From: an uncultured Clostridium sp.
GTDB lineage: Bacteria > Bacillota_A > Clostridia > TANB77 > CAG-508
Assembly: GCA_948466265.1 (NCBI GenBank)
Contig: CAOJZU010000031.1
Location: 1-10,918, forward strand
Reading direction: 5' to 3'
DNA: 10,918 nt
Part shown: positions 1-6,230 of the stretch, in pieces
Layout of the letters: each line of letters starts with the position of its first letter
Position numbering within the stretch: the first letter of the stretch is position 1
Notes under the pieces: generated by a model
Told to the model about the DNA's origin: nothing
What the model saw: only the letters and a program-made list of their open reading frames with translations
Database searches by the model: none
Translations under genes and position numbers: made by a program

Positions 1-102
1 ACATAAGGGTAATACCTGTTCCCATGCCGAACACAGAAGTCAAGCCTTATGTGCTGAAAATACTTGCGGATTTCTCTGCTGGAAAGATAAGTCGTCGCTA
101 GA
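1..102 (+). rRNA. rrf: 5S ribosomal RNA, 3' part (5' end outside window)
   Basis: This carries the conserved 5S core CCCATGCCGAACACAGAAGT at 21-40. Bases 1-8 (ACATAAGG) pair with 45-52 (CCTTATGT) as one of the 5S helices. The 5' start lies before the window and the 3' end is placed roughly. A tRNA gene follows within 10 bases, the usual end of a Firmicutes rRNA operon. The CGGA at 67-70 is in rRNA and has no bearing on translation. Confidence 0.9.
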
Positions 103-110
103 TTTTATAT

Positions 111-186
111 TCCTCGTTAGCTCAGTTGGTAGAGCGCTCGGCTGTTAACCGATAGGTCGCTGGTTCGAGCCCAGCACGAGGAGCCA
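111..186 (+). tRNA. tRNA-Asn (anticodon GTT)
   Basis: A full cloverleaf can be drawn. The acceptor TCCTCGT (111-117) pairs with ACGAGGA (176-182), the discriminator is G183, and CCA is encoded at 184-186. The anticodon loop is CTGTTAA (142-148) with GTT at 144-146, and the T arm contains GGTTCGAGCC. The outermost anticodon-stem pair (C137/T153) is a mismatch, the only blemish. It directly follows the 5S gene and is probably processed from the rRNA operon transcript. Confidence 0.97.
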
Positions 187-193
187 TAATATT

Positions 194-235
194 AGAGCCA
201 AGCAAGATATAATAAATTGCTTGGCTCTATTTAAA
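194..235 (+). terminator. Intrinsic terminator of the rRNA/tRNA operon
   Basis: A perfect 12-bp stem, AGAGCCAAGCAA (194-205) with TTGCTTGGCTCT (217-228), and an 11-base loop. It is followed by ATTTAAAATT, a weak U tract. Its place right after tRNA-Asn supports a role as operon terminator. Confidence 0.85.
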
Positions 236-260
236 ATTAATAGATTTTTAAAAGAAAAAG

Positions 261-269
261 TGATATAAT
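261..269 (+). promoter_or_regulatory. Extended -10 promoter of the toxin-antitoxin pair
   Basis: TGATATAAT is a TGn-TATAAT extended -10 element (TATAAT at 264-269). No good -35 hexamer is seen about 17 bases upstream, as often with extended -10 promoters. The distance to the antitoxin ATG at 302 allows a leader of about 25 bases. Confidence 0.6.
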
Positions 270-301
270 AATAGTATAAATTTATTATGGAGGTAATAAT
301 T

Positions 302-544
302 ATGTCTATAGAAAAACAAAAATTATATAATGAAATTGAAACATTGCCAGATGAATTTGCAAGTCAAGTTATAAATTTTATTGGATATTTAAAATTATCA
401 TATATAGATACAGAAGCTCCTGAAAGCATAACAATAAAAGGCAAAAAAGATTTAAAAGAAAAGTTACAAAAAGGGTTAGATGATATAAAAGAAAATAGAG
501 TATATTCATTGGATGAAGCTTTTGAAAAAATAGATAATATATAG
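302..544 (+). CDS. Type II antitoxin, RelB/DUF2281-like
   Basis: An 80-residue acidic, helical protein, inferred to be the antitoxin that neutralises the toxin encoded just downstream and probably represses the shared promoter. ATG at 302 is preferred over the in-frame ATG at 287, because the latter sits inside the ribosome site TGGAGG (288-293) that serves 302. The N-terminal half (LPDEFASQVINFIGYLKL) resembles DUF2281-type antitoxins. The C-terminal tail with VYSLDEAFEKI is typical of RelB-like antitoxins and would be the toxin-binding part. The stop lies 17 bases before the toxin ATG. The assignment rests on size, tail motif and gene order; the exact family is uncertain. Confidence 0.8.
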   Translation: MSIEKQKLYNEIETLPDEFASQVINFIGYLKLSYIDTEAPESITIKGKKDLKEKLQKGLDDIKENRVYSLDEAFEKIDNI

Positions 545-561
545 GAGACTGGAGCAATTCT

Positions 562-885
562 ATGAAAAAATATATAGTTGAAATTTCAGAAACTGCTGAG
601 AAAGACTTAGAAGATATTATTTCATATCTTAGATATAATTTAGCAGGAGATATTGTCGCAGACAAATATAAAATTTTATTTAAACAAGAATTGAAATACT
701 TAGAAAATATAGCAGGAAGTATGTCTATTTTAGATGAAGAATTAACAGGACACAAAAATATTAGAAAAATCAATATAAGAAATTATATAATATTCTATAT
801 AGTTGACGAAGATGATTCTAAGGCTTTAGTATTAAGAATAGGGCATGCTTTTATGGATTGGGAAAAATTTTTAAAAGACGAATAA
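562..885 (+). CDS. Type II toxin, RelE/ParE family
   Basis: A 107-residue small protein with RelE/ParE-fold features. The first strand and helix read YIVEISETAEKDLEDIISYL. The C-terminal strands contain RNYIIFYIVDED and VLRIGHAFMDW, the last matching the usual 'v..RIgH...dw..fl' ending of this family. RelE members cleave mRNA at the ribosome and ParE members target gyrase; the sequence does not say which applies. Its ribosome site is in TAGGAGACTGGAG at 543-555. It follows the antitoxin gene in one operon and is followed by a terminator, so the pair forms a self-contained cassette inserted after the rRNA operon. Confidence 0.88.
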   Translation: MKKYIVEISETAEKDLEDIISYLRYNLAGDIVADKYKILFKQELKYLENIAGSMSILDEELTGHKNIRKINIRNYIIFYIVDEDDSKALVLRIGHAFMDWEKFLKDE

Positions 886-915
886 TTAAAAAATAGGATA
901 TAATTAAGTTATAAA

Positions 916-960
916 GACCTTGCTTTTATAAAAAGGCAAGGTCAGAATTTTACTATTTTT
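916..960. terminator. Terminator between convergent toxin and metallopeptidase genes
   Basis: GACCTTGCTTTT (916-927) pairs with AAAAGGCAAGGTC (931-943) with one bulged G. A T-rich stretch ending in TATTTTTT follows on the plus strand. It lies between two convergent genes and could serve both, but the minus-strand U tract is poor. Confidence 0.7.
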
Positions 961-979
961 TGGAAATTTCTTAAGAAAA

Positions 980-2893
980 CTATTTATCAATTTCTTCTTC
1001 AAAATTTGTTGTTTTTTCAGTAGAATGTTCAGATTTTTCTACTGGTATTATTGTACTATGATTATAGTTTTCATTATCAGGATTAAGCTGATTAGTAAAG
1101 GTTAGATGTTTATTTTTTGATGCAGTATTTGGTAAATTAGTAGTTGGTGCTGGTAATTTAAGATTTTGCTTTGTAAAAACGCTTTTAAAAAATTTTTTAA
1201 AGTTGTCAAACAAATAAGCAATCCTACCCTTTGTATTTTCTAAATTAATTAAATCAACAGGAGTCGCTTCATAATAGTGTGTGTCAGACGATGTAGTTTC
1301 AGCTTCTTTTTGTATTTTATTATATCTTTCTTCAATATGATGTGGAGCAATATCTAAATCAATTTCATGTTGTGAAGGATAATATATTTTTCCAGTTTTA
1401 GAACTTTCAGAACATATTACTGAACTTTCGTCAGCTTTAATTATCATATGAGTATCTGAAGCAATATTATATATATCAATTTCCTCATCTTCGATATCAA
1501 AATTTTCTTTAATAATATCAAAATATTCATTGTCATGTTCTATGTGATTTATTGGTGAGGAATATTGATCGCATACTACACTAACAGGAATGCCATTTTC
1601 TAAAACTATATCTAAACCGAAAAAATTAGGACAAGGGTCTACTTGTATACGCATATATTTGCTTAAATCAAAGTTTTCTAATTCCAATAAATTACTAATA
1701 TGTATATTTCTTATTTCAAAAGGTCTTGATTTTTCATCATTTCTTTCAGGATAGAAATCTACTTCGAAATACTGATATTGTTCAAGTTTTGATGCATCTA
1801 ACCCTTTTTGCTGTGCCAACTGAATGATAGAATTATATTTATTATTATAATAATCTTGAAAAGTGGTATCATCTTCAATTTTAGCAGTAACACACTCAAA
1901 ATCTCTTAATTCAGACATATAATTAATAATATCTTCTTCTGTTTGTAAGCTTGAAAACTTTTTATCAAAGGCTTTTGTTAGTAGCATAGACTGAGCTTCT
2001 CTAAGATACTTTAATTGTTTTTTTTCTGGTAAGGAATCTTTTAATAATCTATTTGCTCTATGATTTAAATATACAAATAAATCTTTTCCATATAAATCAG
2101 AAAATTTATCAAAAAAACTTCTATCTCCATTTATTATACTTTTATCAGCCATTCCAGGTTCTACTAGCTGAGCCATTTGTCTATATAATATTTGTGGGAA
2201 TTGGTAGCTAGATTCGCGAGAAAAGTTTATAAGAACCTCTGTATTATCTAAATATATAGTATGTGAAGTTTTATCTCCATACTTATCTTCACATATTTTT
2301 TCAGTAGCACCTTCTACTAATCCGATAAAATGTTTTTTATTATTTATAAAAAAGCCATTTCTATTTGTTAACTTATGTATCATTTCATGTAAGATAACTC
2401 TTTCCTTATATTCAAATTTTCTAACAGACTTATTCAGATGAATTTCACTAGTTAAAAAAAAATAACGTCCATCAGCGTCTGACAAAAGAGCTGAATAAAT
2501 ACCACTATCATCATCTAATACGCCCATTATGTCTTTATAGGGAATATCTGGAAACAATTCATGAATTATATTAGAAACTTTATTATATTCTTTAAATTCT
2601 TTTTCTAAATCCCATCTTTCTTTATTAGAAGAGATAGGTTTCCTTTTTATATTACCAATTTTACTTAGTGAATTATTTCTAAATAAAATATCACCATTAA
2701 CTTTTAATTCATTAGCTATTTTTCTTAAGTAAAGTTTATTTTTAATTGGAATATAGGTATTATCTTTGTAAAAACAAAATTTCTCATCATTATCAGATAT
2801 AAAATGATACACTACACCAAAAGAAAATTCAGTTTCATATTTATCTATTAAATAATATTCAATTCCATCCCATGTTTTTCTTAAAATATCCAT
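980..2893 (-). CDS. HExxH zinc metallopeptidase-like protein of unknown role
   Basis: A 637-residue protein not recognised as a named family. The visible catalytic signature is HEMIH (His169, Glu170, His173). About 20 residues on comes EGATE, with Glu194 as the likely third zinc ligand; this HExxH plus EGxxE spacing is seen in gluzincin-type peptidases. There is no signal peptide or membrane segment, so it is probably cytosolic. The N-terminal 165 residues and residues 210-520 match nothing I know. The last 80 residues or so are hydrophilic and rich in Pro, Thr, Ser and Asn. It runs convergent to the toxin gene and divergent from the HAD gene, as a single-gene transcript. It has no in-frame CGG codon; a CGGA at 2324-2321 occurs as ATC GGA and is read normally. 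A promoter lies so near the ATG that the mRNA may be leaderless. It could be an accessory or defence-related protease, which is a guess. Confidence 0.75.
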   Translation of the reverse strand: MDILRKTWDGIEYYLIDKYETEFSFGVVYHFISDNDEKFCFYKDNTYIPIKNKLYLRKIANELKVNGDILFRNNSLSKIGNIKRKPISSNKERWDLEKEFKEYNKVSNIIHELFPDIPYKDIMGVLDDDSGIYSALLSDADGRYFFLTSEIHLNKSVRKFEYKERVILHEMIHKLTNRNGFFINNKKHFIGLVEGATEKICEDKYGDKTSHTIYLDNTEVLINFSRESSYQFPQILYRQMAQLVEPGMADKSIINGDRSFFDKFSDLYGKDLFVYLNHRANRLLKDSLPEKKQLKYLREAQSMLLTKAFDKKFSSLQTEEDIINYMSELRDFECVTAKIEDDTTFQDYYNNKYNSIIQLAQQKGLDASKLEQYQYFEVDFYPERNDEKSRPFEIRNIHISNLLELENFDLSKYMRIQVDPCPNFFGLDIVLENGIPVSVVCDQYSSPINHIEHDNEYFDIIKENFDIEDEEIDIYNIASDTHMIIKADESSVICSESSKTGKIYYPSQHEIDLDIAPHHIEERYNKIQKEAETTSSDTHYYEATPVDLINLENTKGRIAYLFDNFKKFFKSVFTKQNLKLPAPTTNLPNTASKNKHLTFTNQLNPDNENYNHSTIIPVEKSEHSTEKTTNFEEEIDK

Positions 2894-2899
2894 ATTTAA

Positions 2900-2927
2900 A
2901 TTATAGCATACTTATAATTAGTGTCAA
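2900..2927 (-). promoter_or_regulatory. Promoter of the metallopeptidase gene, implying a leaderless mRNA
   Basis: On the minus strand, TTGACA (2927-2922), a 16-base spacer and TATAAT (2905-2900), with TG one base before the -10. The -10 ends only 6 bases before the ATG (2893-2891), so transcription should start at or within a base or two of the start codon. No Shine-Dalgarno sequence precedes the ATG. Confidence 0.75.
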
Positions 2928-2985
2928 TAAACATAATTAAATTAATCTATTTTTTATTTCAGATACTTATATTAATAAGAATTTC

Positions 2986-3014
2986 TTGAAAAGATAATAG
3001 CTATATGATAATAT
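2986..3014 (+). promoter_or_regulatory. Promoter of the HAD phosphatase gene
   Basis: TTGAAA (2986-2991), a 17-base spacer, and TAATAT (3009-3014) preceded by TGA, making an extended -10. It diverges from the metallopeptidase promoter about 60 bases away. Confidence 0.55.
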
Positions 3015-3038
3015 TAAATAAAATAATTATTTAATATT
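3010..3038. repeat. 12-bp perfect inverted repeat over the HAD gene -10 region
   Basis: AATATTAAATAA (3010-3021) and TTATTTAATATT (3027-3038) are exact reverse complements separated by five bases. The left arm overlaps the -10 element, and the right arm ends about 20 bases before the ATG. It could be an operator or a leader hairpin. All-AT composition makes chance occurrence more likely than usual. Confidence 0.5.
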
Positions 3039-3059
3039 AAATAAGAAAGGTATTATATA

Positions 3060-3839
3060 ATGGAATTTGATAACAAGCCAATAAATATATTTGATTTTGA
3101 CGGAACACTTACAACAGAAACTTGGCCAAAGTTTTGGGTGTGGTCTAAAAAATTTGGGTTTAGTGGAGAAGAAAGAAATGATGAATTAGAAAAAGCACTA
3201 GCTGAATATAGAAAAATAAATACAGGAAATGCGCTTGAGACATTTTTTGGTTTTTTTAATGATTTACTTGCTGAAAACAAAGAAACAATTACATATGAAG
3301 AGCTTATGGAAGGAGAAGAGTATATTAGATATAATCCTGGGGTAATTAAATTCCTTCAAGGATCAGTTGCAAAGAATTATATAGTGTCTGGTGGGCTTAG
3401 GGAATTTTTACAGAATTTAAAAGTAGCAAGATATTTCGAAGGAATCTATGGAACACCTGTAAAGCAAAATGTAGACAAACTAATTACAGGAATTGGTGAA
3501 GTTATGACAGATGATAAAAAGATACTAGCAATTCAAGATATATTAAGAAATAATGGCAGAAAAGAGAATGACTGCAGAAATGTATATTATGTTGGTGATG
3601 GATATAGTGATGAAGAAGCAATGAGATTTGTACATAGTAATGGTGGAAAAGCTGTATTTGTACATCAGCCAAGTAAAACTGACGAATTATATCATTATAA
3701 TAATAAAATATATGAAGCATTAAATGTAGATGGAATAGTTGATTTTTGCTGTATTGCTGATTATAATGAAGAAACAGAACTTTCAAATATTTTAGAAAGA
3801 CAAAAAGAAAAAAGTATAGAAGAAGAATTTATAAGATAG
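3060..3839 (+). CDS. HAD-superfamily phosphatase, phosphoserine-phosphatase-like
   Basis: A 259-residue cytosolic hydrolase with all four HAD motifs. Motif I is DFDGT with nucleophile Asp12 and acid/base Asp14; motif II is Ser110 in IVSGG; motif III is Lys in DDKK (153-154); motif IV is GDGYSDEEAM with Asp180 and Asp184 for Mg2+. Residues 20-90 form a helical C1-type cap, as in SerB-like phosphatases. The substrate cannot be read from the sequence. AAGAAAGG at 3043-3050 is the ribosome site for ATG 3060. The codon pair GAC GGA in motif I contains CGGAA in a phase where C is the third base of Asp, and the frame continues undisturbed, a natural control for the four-base codon sites elsewhere. 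It appears monocistronic. Confidence 0.88.
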   Translation: MEFDNKPINIFDFDGTLTTETWPKFWVWSKKFGFSGEERNDELEKALAEYRKINTGNALETFFGFFNDLLAENKETITYEELMEGEEYIRYNPGVIKFLQGSVAKNYIVSGGLREFLQNLKVARYFEGIYGTPVKQNVDKLITGIGEVMTDDKKILAIQDILRNNGRKENDCRNVYYVGDGYSDEEAMRFVHSNGGKAVFVHQPSKTDELYHYNNKIYEALNVDGIVDFCCIADYNEETELSNILERQKEKSIEEEFIR

Positions 3840-3897
3840 TTTAATAGGAATATAAACATAAATTTAACAGAATTTACTAAAAATTAAAGCCTAGTGA

Positions 3898-3933
3898 TTG
3901 AATTATGTAACAAATTATGTTATACTGTAACAA
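3898..3933 (+). promoter_or_regulatory. Promoter with TGTAACAA direct repeats
   Basis: TTGAAT (3898-3903), a 17-base spacer and TATACT (3921-3926) with TG one base upstream. Two direct copies of TGTAACAA (3906-3913 and 3926-3933) lie 20 bases apart and bracket the -10. The piece between them contains TGTTA, the inverse half-site. The spacing of about two helical turns suggests a repressor site, but no regulator is identified. Confidence 0.55.
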
Positions 3934-3975
3934 GTATTAATACAAGTTATTAACGTGGAAAGGAGAAATTTGCTT

Positions 3976-4239
3976 ATGTCAAGAAAAAAACGGGCAATAG
4001 AAAAGCAAAAAAAGCAAAATTCAGAGGCACAGAAAAGAAAGCGGGCTAAGAAGGCTGAATACTCTTCTCGAAATTCCTATTTAAAGTGGGAAGAAAAGAA
4101 GGAACGCAGACAGCAGAGCCAGCTTGCTAAGCGGGAAGCAAAAGGGATATCGACTGAATGCCCTTTGATGCACTATGAAAAACCGAGTGAAGAAAAATGT
4201 GCTAAATGTACTCTGAAATGTTCCCACAAACCGCAGTAA
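3976..4239 (+). CDS. Small basic protein with C-terminal Cys cluster, foreign composition
   Basis: An 87-residue protein, not recognised. ATG 3976 follows AAAGGAG (3958-3964). Residues 1-57 are Lys/Arg/Gln-rich and probably helical, with nucleic-acid-like charge. Residues 62-84 hold Cys62, Cys75, Cys78, Cys82 and His84, a possible zinc site. Its base composition and codons differ from its neighbours: it uses CGG (codons 6, 23 and 53), CGC and CGA for Arg, while resident genes use AGA with a few CGT/CGC. Each of its CGG codons is followed by G, never A, and the plain triplet frame runs cleanly to the stop. It has its own promoter and a strong terminator, so it looks like a self-contained acquired gene. 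Confidence 0.75.
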   Translation: MSRKKRAIEKQKKQNSEAQKRKRAKKAEYSSRNSYLKWEEKKERRQQSQLAKREAKGISTECPLMHYEKPSEEKCAKCTLKCSHKPQ

Positions 4240-4250
4240 ATTTGCTGCGT

Positions 4251-4295
4251 ATGAGACTGATTAACACATGAGTGGTGATTAGTCTCATTTTTTTT
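4251..4295 (+). terminator. Intrinsic terminator of the small Cys-containing gene
   Basis: A 13-bp stem, ATGAGACTGATTA (4251-4263) with TGATTAGTCTCAT (4276-4288), containing two G-T pairs, and followed by eight T. A strong rho-independent terminator. Confidence 0.92.
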
Positions 4296-4306
4296 CTATT
4301 AATTTA

Positions 4307-4335
4307 TAGAAATATAATAGAATGTATTGTATAAT
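4307..4335 (+). promoter_or_regulatory. Promoter of the DUF6709-like gene
   Basis: TAGAAA (4307-4312), a 17-base spacer and TATAAT (4330-4335). The -35 is weak and the -10 perfect. It is followed by the ribosome site AAAGGGGAG at 4354-4362. Confidence 0.55.
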
Positions 4336-4368
4336 ATTTATTAGTAAAAAAGTAAAGGGGAGATAAAA

Positions 4369-5359
4369 GTGGAAGAAAGAGAGATAAATAAAATCTTTAA
4401 ACCGGGAAAAGCATTACTTATAGTGTCATTAGTATTTTTAATTGCAACTATTGCATTAATTGGCATTGCTATGTATATGAGAGTAGGAGAAACAATGAAC
4501 CCAAAGAATCTAGGCGAGCTTATAGAAAACTATGAAGAAAAAGAAGGAATGTATGTAAAAATAGACCTTGCATATTTACCATATGGATTTGCAGAAGAAG
4601 ATAACATTAAATTCTATTATCTTGCTATGGATAAAGATGGATATATGTATATAGTAAGAATAACAGATAAAACATATGACGAGTTGGTGAGGTTATCTGA
4701 TGAAGGAAAAAATGAAATAGAATATGAATTAAAAGGATATGCATTTGATATACCTATGGATTTAAAGAGACTTGCAGTAGAAGCAGGAAACGAAGTATTT
4801 GAAAATATGGAGCTTACTTTAGCTAATATTGAAAATTACATAGGAGGTGTATACATTGATGAAACGGAACTACCTGATGATGATACTTCTATTGGTCTAA
4901 TTCGGAATTTCAATAATAACAGGATTATTTACAATTATATTAGGTGGAACAGCTATATCTCAAGTTTTAAGAACTTCTAAGATAACTAAAAGCAGAGAAT
5001 TAATAGAAGATGTAAAACTCGAACTTGAAAGTTTAACAGATAACCCATATAAAAAATTAAAAATATATCTAACAAATAAATATATAATTTCTAAATCTGG
5101 AGGACTTAATATTATTGAATATAAAGATATAATTTGGGAATATTCTTTAATAAGATATGTAAATGGTATTGCACAGAGTAAATCATTAATGCTATGTACA
5201 AAAAATAAAAAGAAACTTAGTGTGGCAGTTGGAGGAGCGAATGATTCAAATATAGATGAAATAATGGTCGAAATAAAAGATAAAAATGATAATGTAAGAA
5301 TTGGATATACAAAAGAAAATAGAGATTTTTATAAAAACTATAGAAAAGAAGAATTATAA
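4369..5359 (+). CDS. DUF6709-like two-TM membrane protein, decoded through one CGGA four-base codon
   Basis: It starts at GTG 4369 behind AAAGGGGAG. Read as plain triplets it stops at 4980 (203 aa). Reading CGGA at 4903-4906 as one Gly (residue 179) gives 329 residues ending at 5359. The full form has TM1 at about 14-36, an acidic domain presumed outside the membrane (about 40-172), TM2 at about 175-197, and a cytosolic C-terminal domain containing YIISKSGGL and IIWEY. This layout resembles DUF6709 proteins of Clostridia, whose function is unknown to me. The break lies inside TM2, so only the four-base reading completes that helix (IGLI-G-ISIITGLF). Another CGGA at 4865-4868 falls as ACG GAA and causes no shift. 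A terminator that overlaps the next promoter follows. A true frameshift mutation is the alternative, but the same motif recurs in four other genes. Confidence 0.8.
4903..4906 (+). other. CGGA four-base codon or +1 frameshift site, Gly179 of the DUF6709-like protein
   Basis: ATT-CGGA-ATT. CGG is in the zero frame. Skipping one base restores TM2 and a further 150 codons. The zero-frame reading leaves the protein truncated within TM2. Confidence 0.8.
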
Positions 5360-5369
5360 GAAATATATA

Positions 5370-5398
5370 TTGACAAGATATACAATATGTGATAACCT
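5370..5398 (+). promoter_or_regulatory. Promoter of the hemolysin III gene, overlapping the upstream terminator
   Basis: TTGACA (5370-5375), a 17-base spacer and TAACCT (5393-5398) with TG before it. The -10 lies in the left arm of the terminator hairpin at 5392-5418. Transcripts starting here would begin near the loop and lack the left arm, so they would escape termination, while read-through RNA from upstream would be stopped. Confidence 0.6.
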
Positions 5399-5425
5399 AG
5401 TATCCAATACTAGGTTATTGTTTTT
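5392..5425 (+). terminator. Terminator of the DUF6709-like gene
   Basis: A perfect 12-bp stem, ATAACCTAGTAT (5392-5403) with ATACTAGGTTAT (5407-5418), a three-base loop, then TGTTTTT. It ends directly before the ribosome site (GAAGGAG) of the hemolysin III gene. Confidence 0.88.
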
Positions 5426-5440
5426 GAAGGAGATAAAAGA

Positions 5441-6116
5441 ATGCAAAGAACAAAATTAAGTGATAGGGAACTTTCTGTTTATACAAAGGGAGAAGAAATA
5501 TTCAATATGACATCTCATATTTGTGGTGCAGTACTTGGAGTTGTTGCAACTGTTTTATGTATTATAGCTGCGGCAGGACATGGAAATGTATATGGAATAG
5601 TAAGTGGAGCAATATTTGGTTCTACAATGATCATATTATACACAATGTCAAGTATATATCATGGACTTAGTCCAAAAATAAAGGGAAAGAAAGTATTCCA
5701 AATTTTAGACCATTGCTCAATATTTTTGCTTATTGCAGGTTCATATACTCCATTTACCTTATGCACTTTAAGAGAAGATAACACTATATGGGGATGGACA
5801 ATCTTTGGAATAATCTGGGGATTTGCTATTCTTGGAATAGTACTTAACGCAGTAGACTTAAAAAGTTATAAAAAGTTTTCTATGATATGCTATTTAGTAA
5901 TGGGATGGTGTATAATATTTAAGATTTTTACACTTTTTAGGTTACTTGGTACAGCAGGATGCGTTTTGCTAATTACAGGAGGAGTTATATATACAATAGG
6001 TGCAATTCTTTATGGAATACGGAAAAAAACATAAGTATATGCATTCAATATTTCATTTATGCATTTTCTTTGGTAGTCTACTACAATTTCTATGTATTTT
6101 ATTATATGTCATGTAA
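5441..6116 (+). CDS. Hemolysin III/PAQR-family membrane protein, decoded through one CGGA four-base codon
   Basis: The family consists of seven-TM integral membrane proteins (YqfA/Hly-III, related to PAQR receptors) with a buried zinc site; hemolytic activity is not general. Plain triplets stop at 6034 (197 aa). Reading CGGA at 6020-6023 as Gly194 gives 224 residues, a normal length for the family. Visible family signatures are His26, SSIYH (Ser70/71, His74), and Asp90 before GSYTPFTL. The HxxxH zinc motif of the last helix (His201, His205 in HSIFH) is encoded only after the CGGA site. The segment YGI-G-KK before the last helix also fits family alignments as I know them. ATG 5441 follows GAAGGAG. 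The gene lies alone between two terminators. Confidence 0.88.
6020..6023 (+). other. CGGA four-base codon or +1 frameshift site, Gly194 of hemolysin III
   Basis: ATA-CGGA-AAA. CGG is in the zero frame, which then meets TAA three codons later. The four-base reading adds the complete last TM helix with the HxxxH zinc motif and ends at TAA 6114-6116. Confidence 0.88.
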
Positions 6117-6139
6117 AAATAAACTGAATGAATGGTCAG

Positions 6140-6178
6140 AAATATGCAAATTTTATAAAAAAACTTGCATATTTTTTT
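6140..6178 (+). terminator. Terminator of the hemolysin III gene
   Basis: A perfect 10-bp stem, AAATATGCAA (6140-6149) with TTGCATATTT (6165-6174), running into seven T (6172-6178). It lies 24 bases after the full-length stop at 6116, which agrees better with the restored gene end than with the early stop at 6034. Confidence 0.88.
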
Positions 6179-6193
6179 ATGTAATAATATAAT
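6165..6193 (+). promoter_or_regulatory. Promoter of the acyl-CoA synthetase gene, overlapping the upstream terminator
   Basis: TTGCAT (6165-6170), a 17-base spacer and TATAAT (6188-6193). The -35 is inside the right arm of the preceding terminator. This is the second terminator/promoter overlap in a row. Confidence 0.6.
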
Positions 6194-6230
6194 ATTTTAG
6201 AAATTATATAATAAAGGTGGAGTTGAAAGT

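Noticed and set aside
287..301. Upstream ATG at 287 as the antitoxin start
   Set aside because: It overlaps the ribosome site that serves ATG 302, and no ribosome site precedes it.
378..773. Minus-strand 131-codon frame across the toxin-antitoxin genes
   Set aside because: It is a shadow of AT-rich coding sequence, made mostly of Leu, Ile, Phe and Tyr, with no family match or ribosome site.
5959..6192. Separate 77-codon frame overlapping the hemolysin III end
   Set aside because: It runs in a different frame from the restored protein and has no ribosome site. The restored frame encodes the expected last TM helix.
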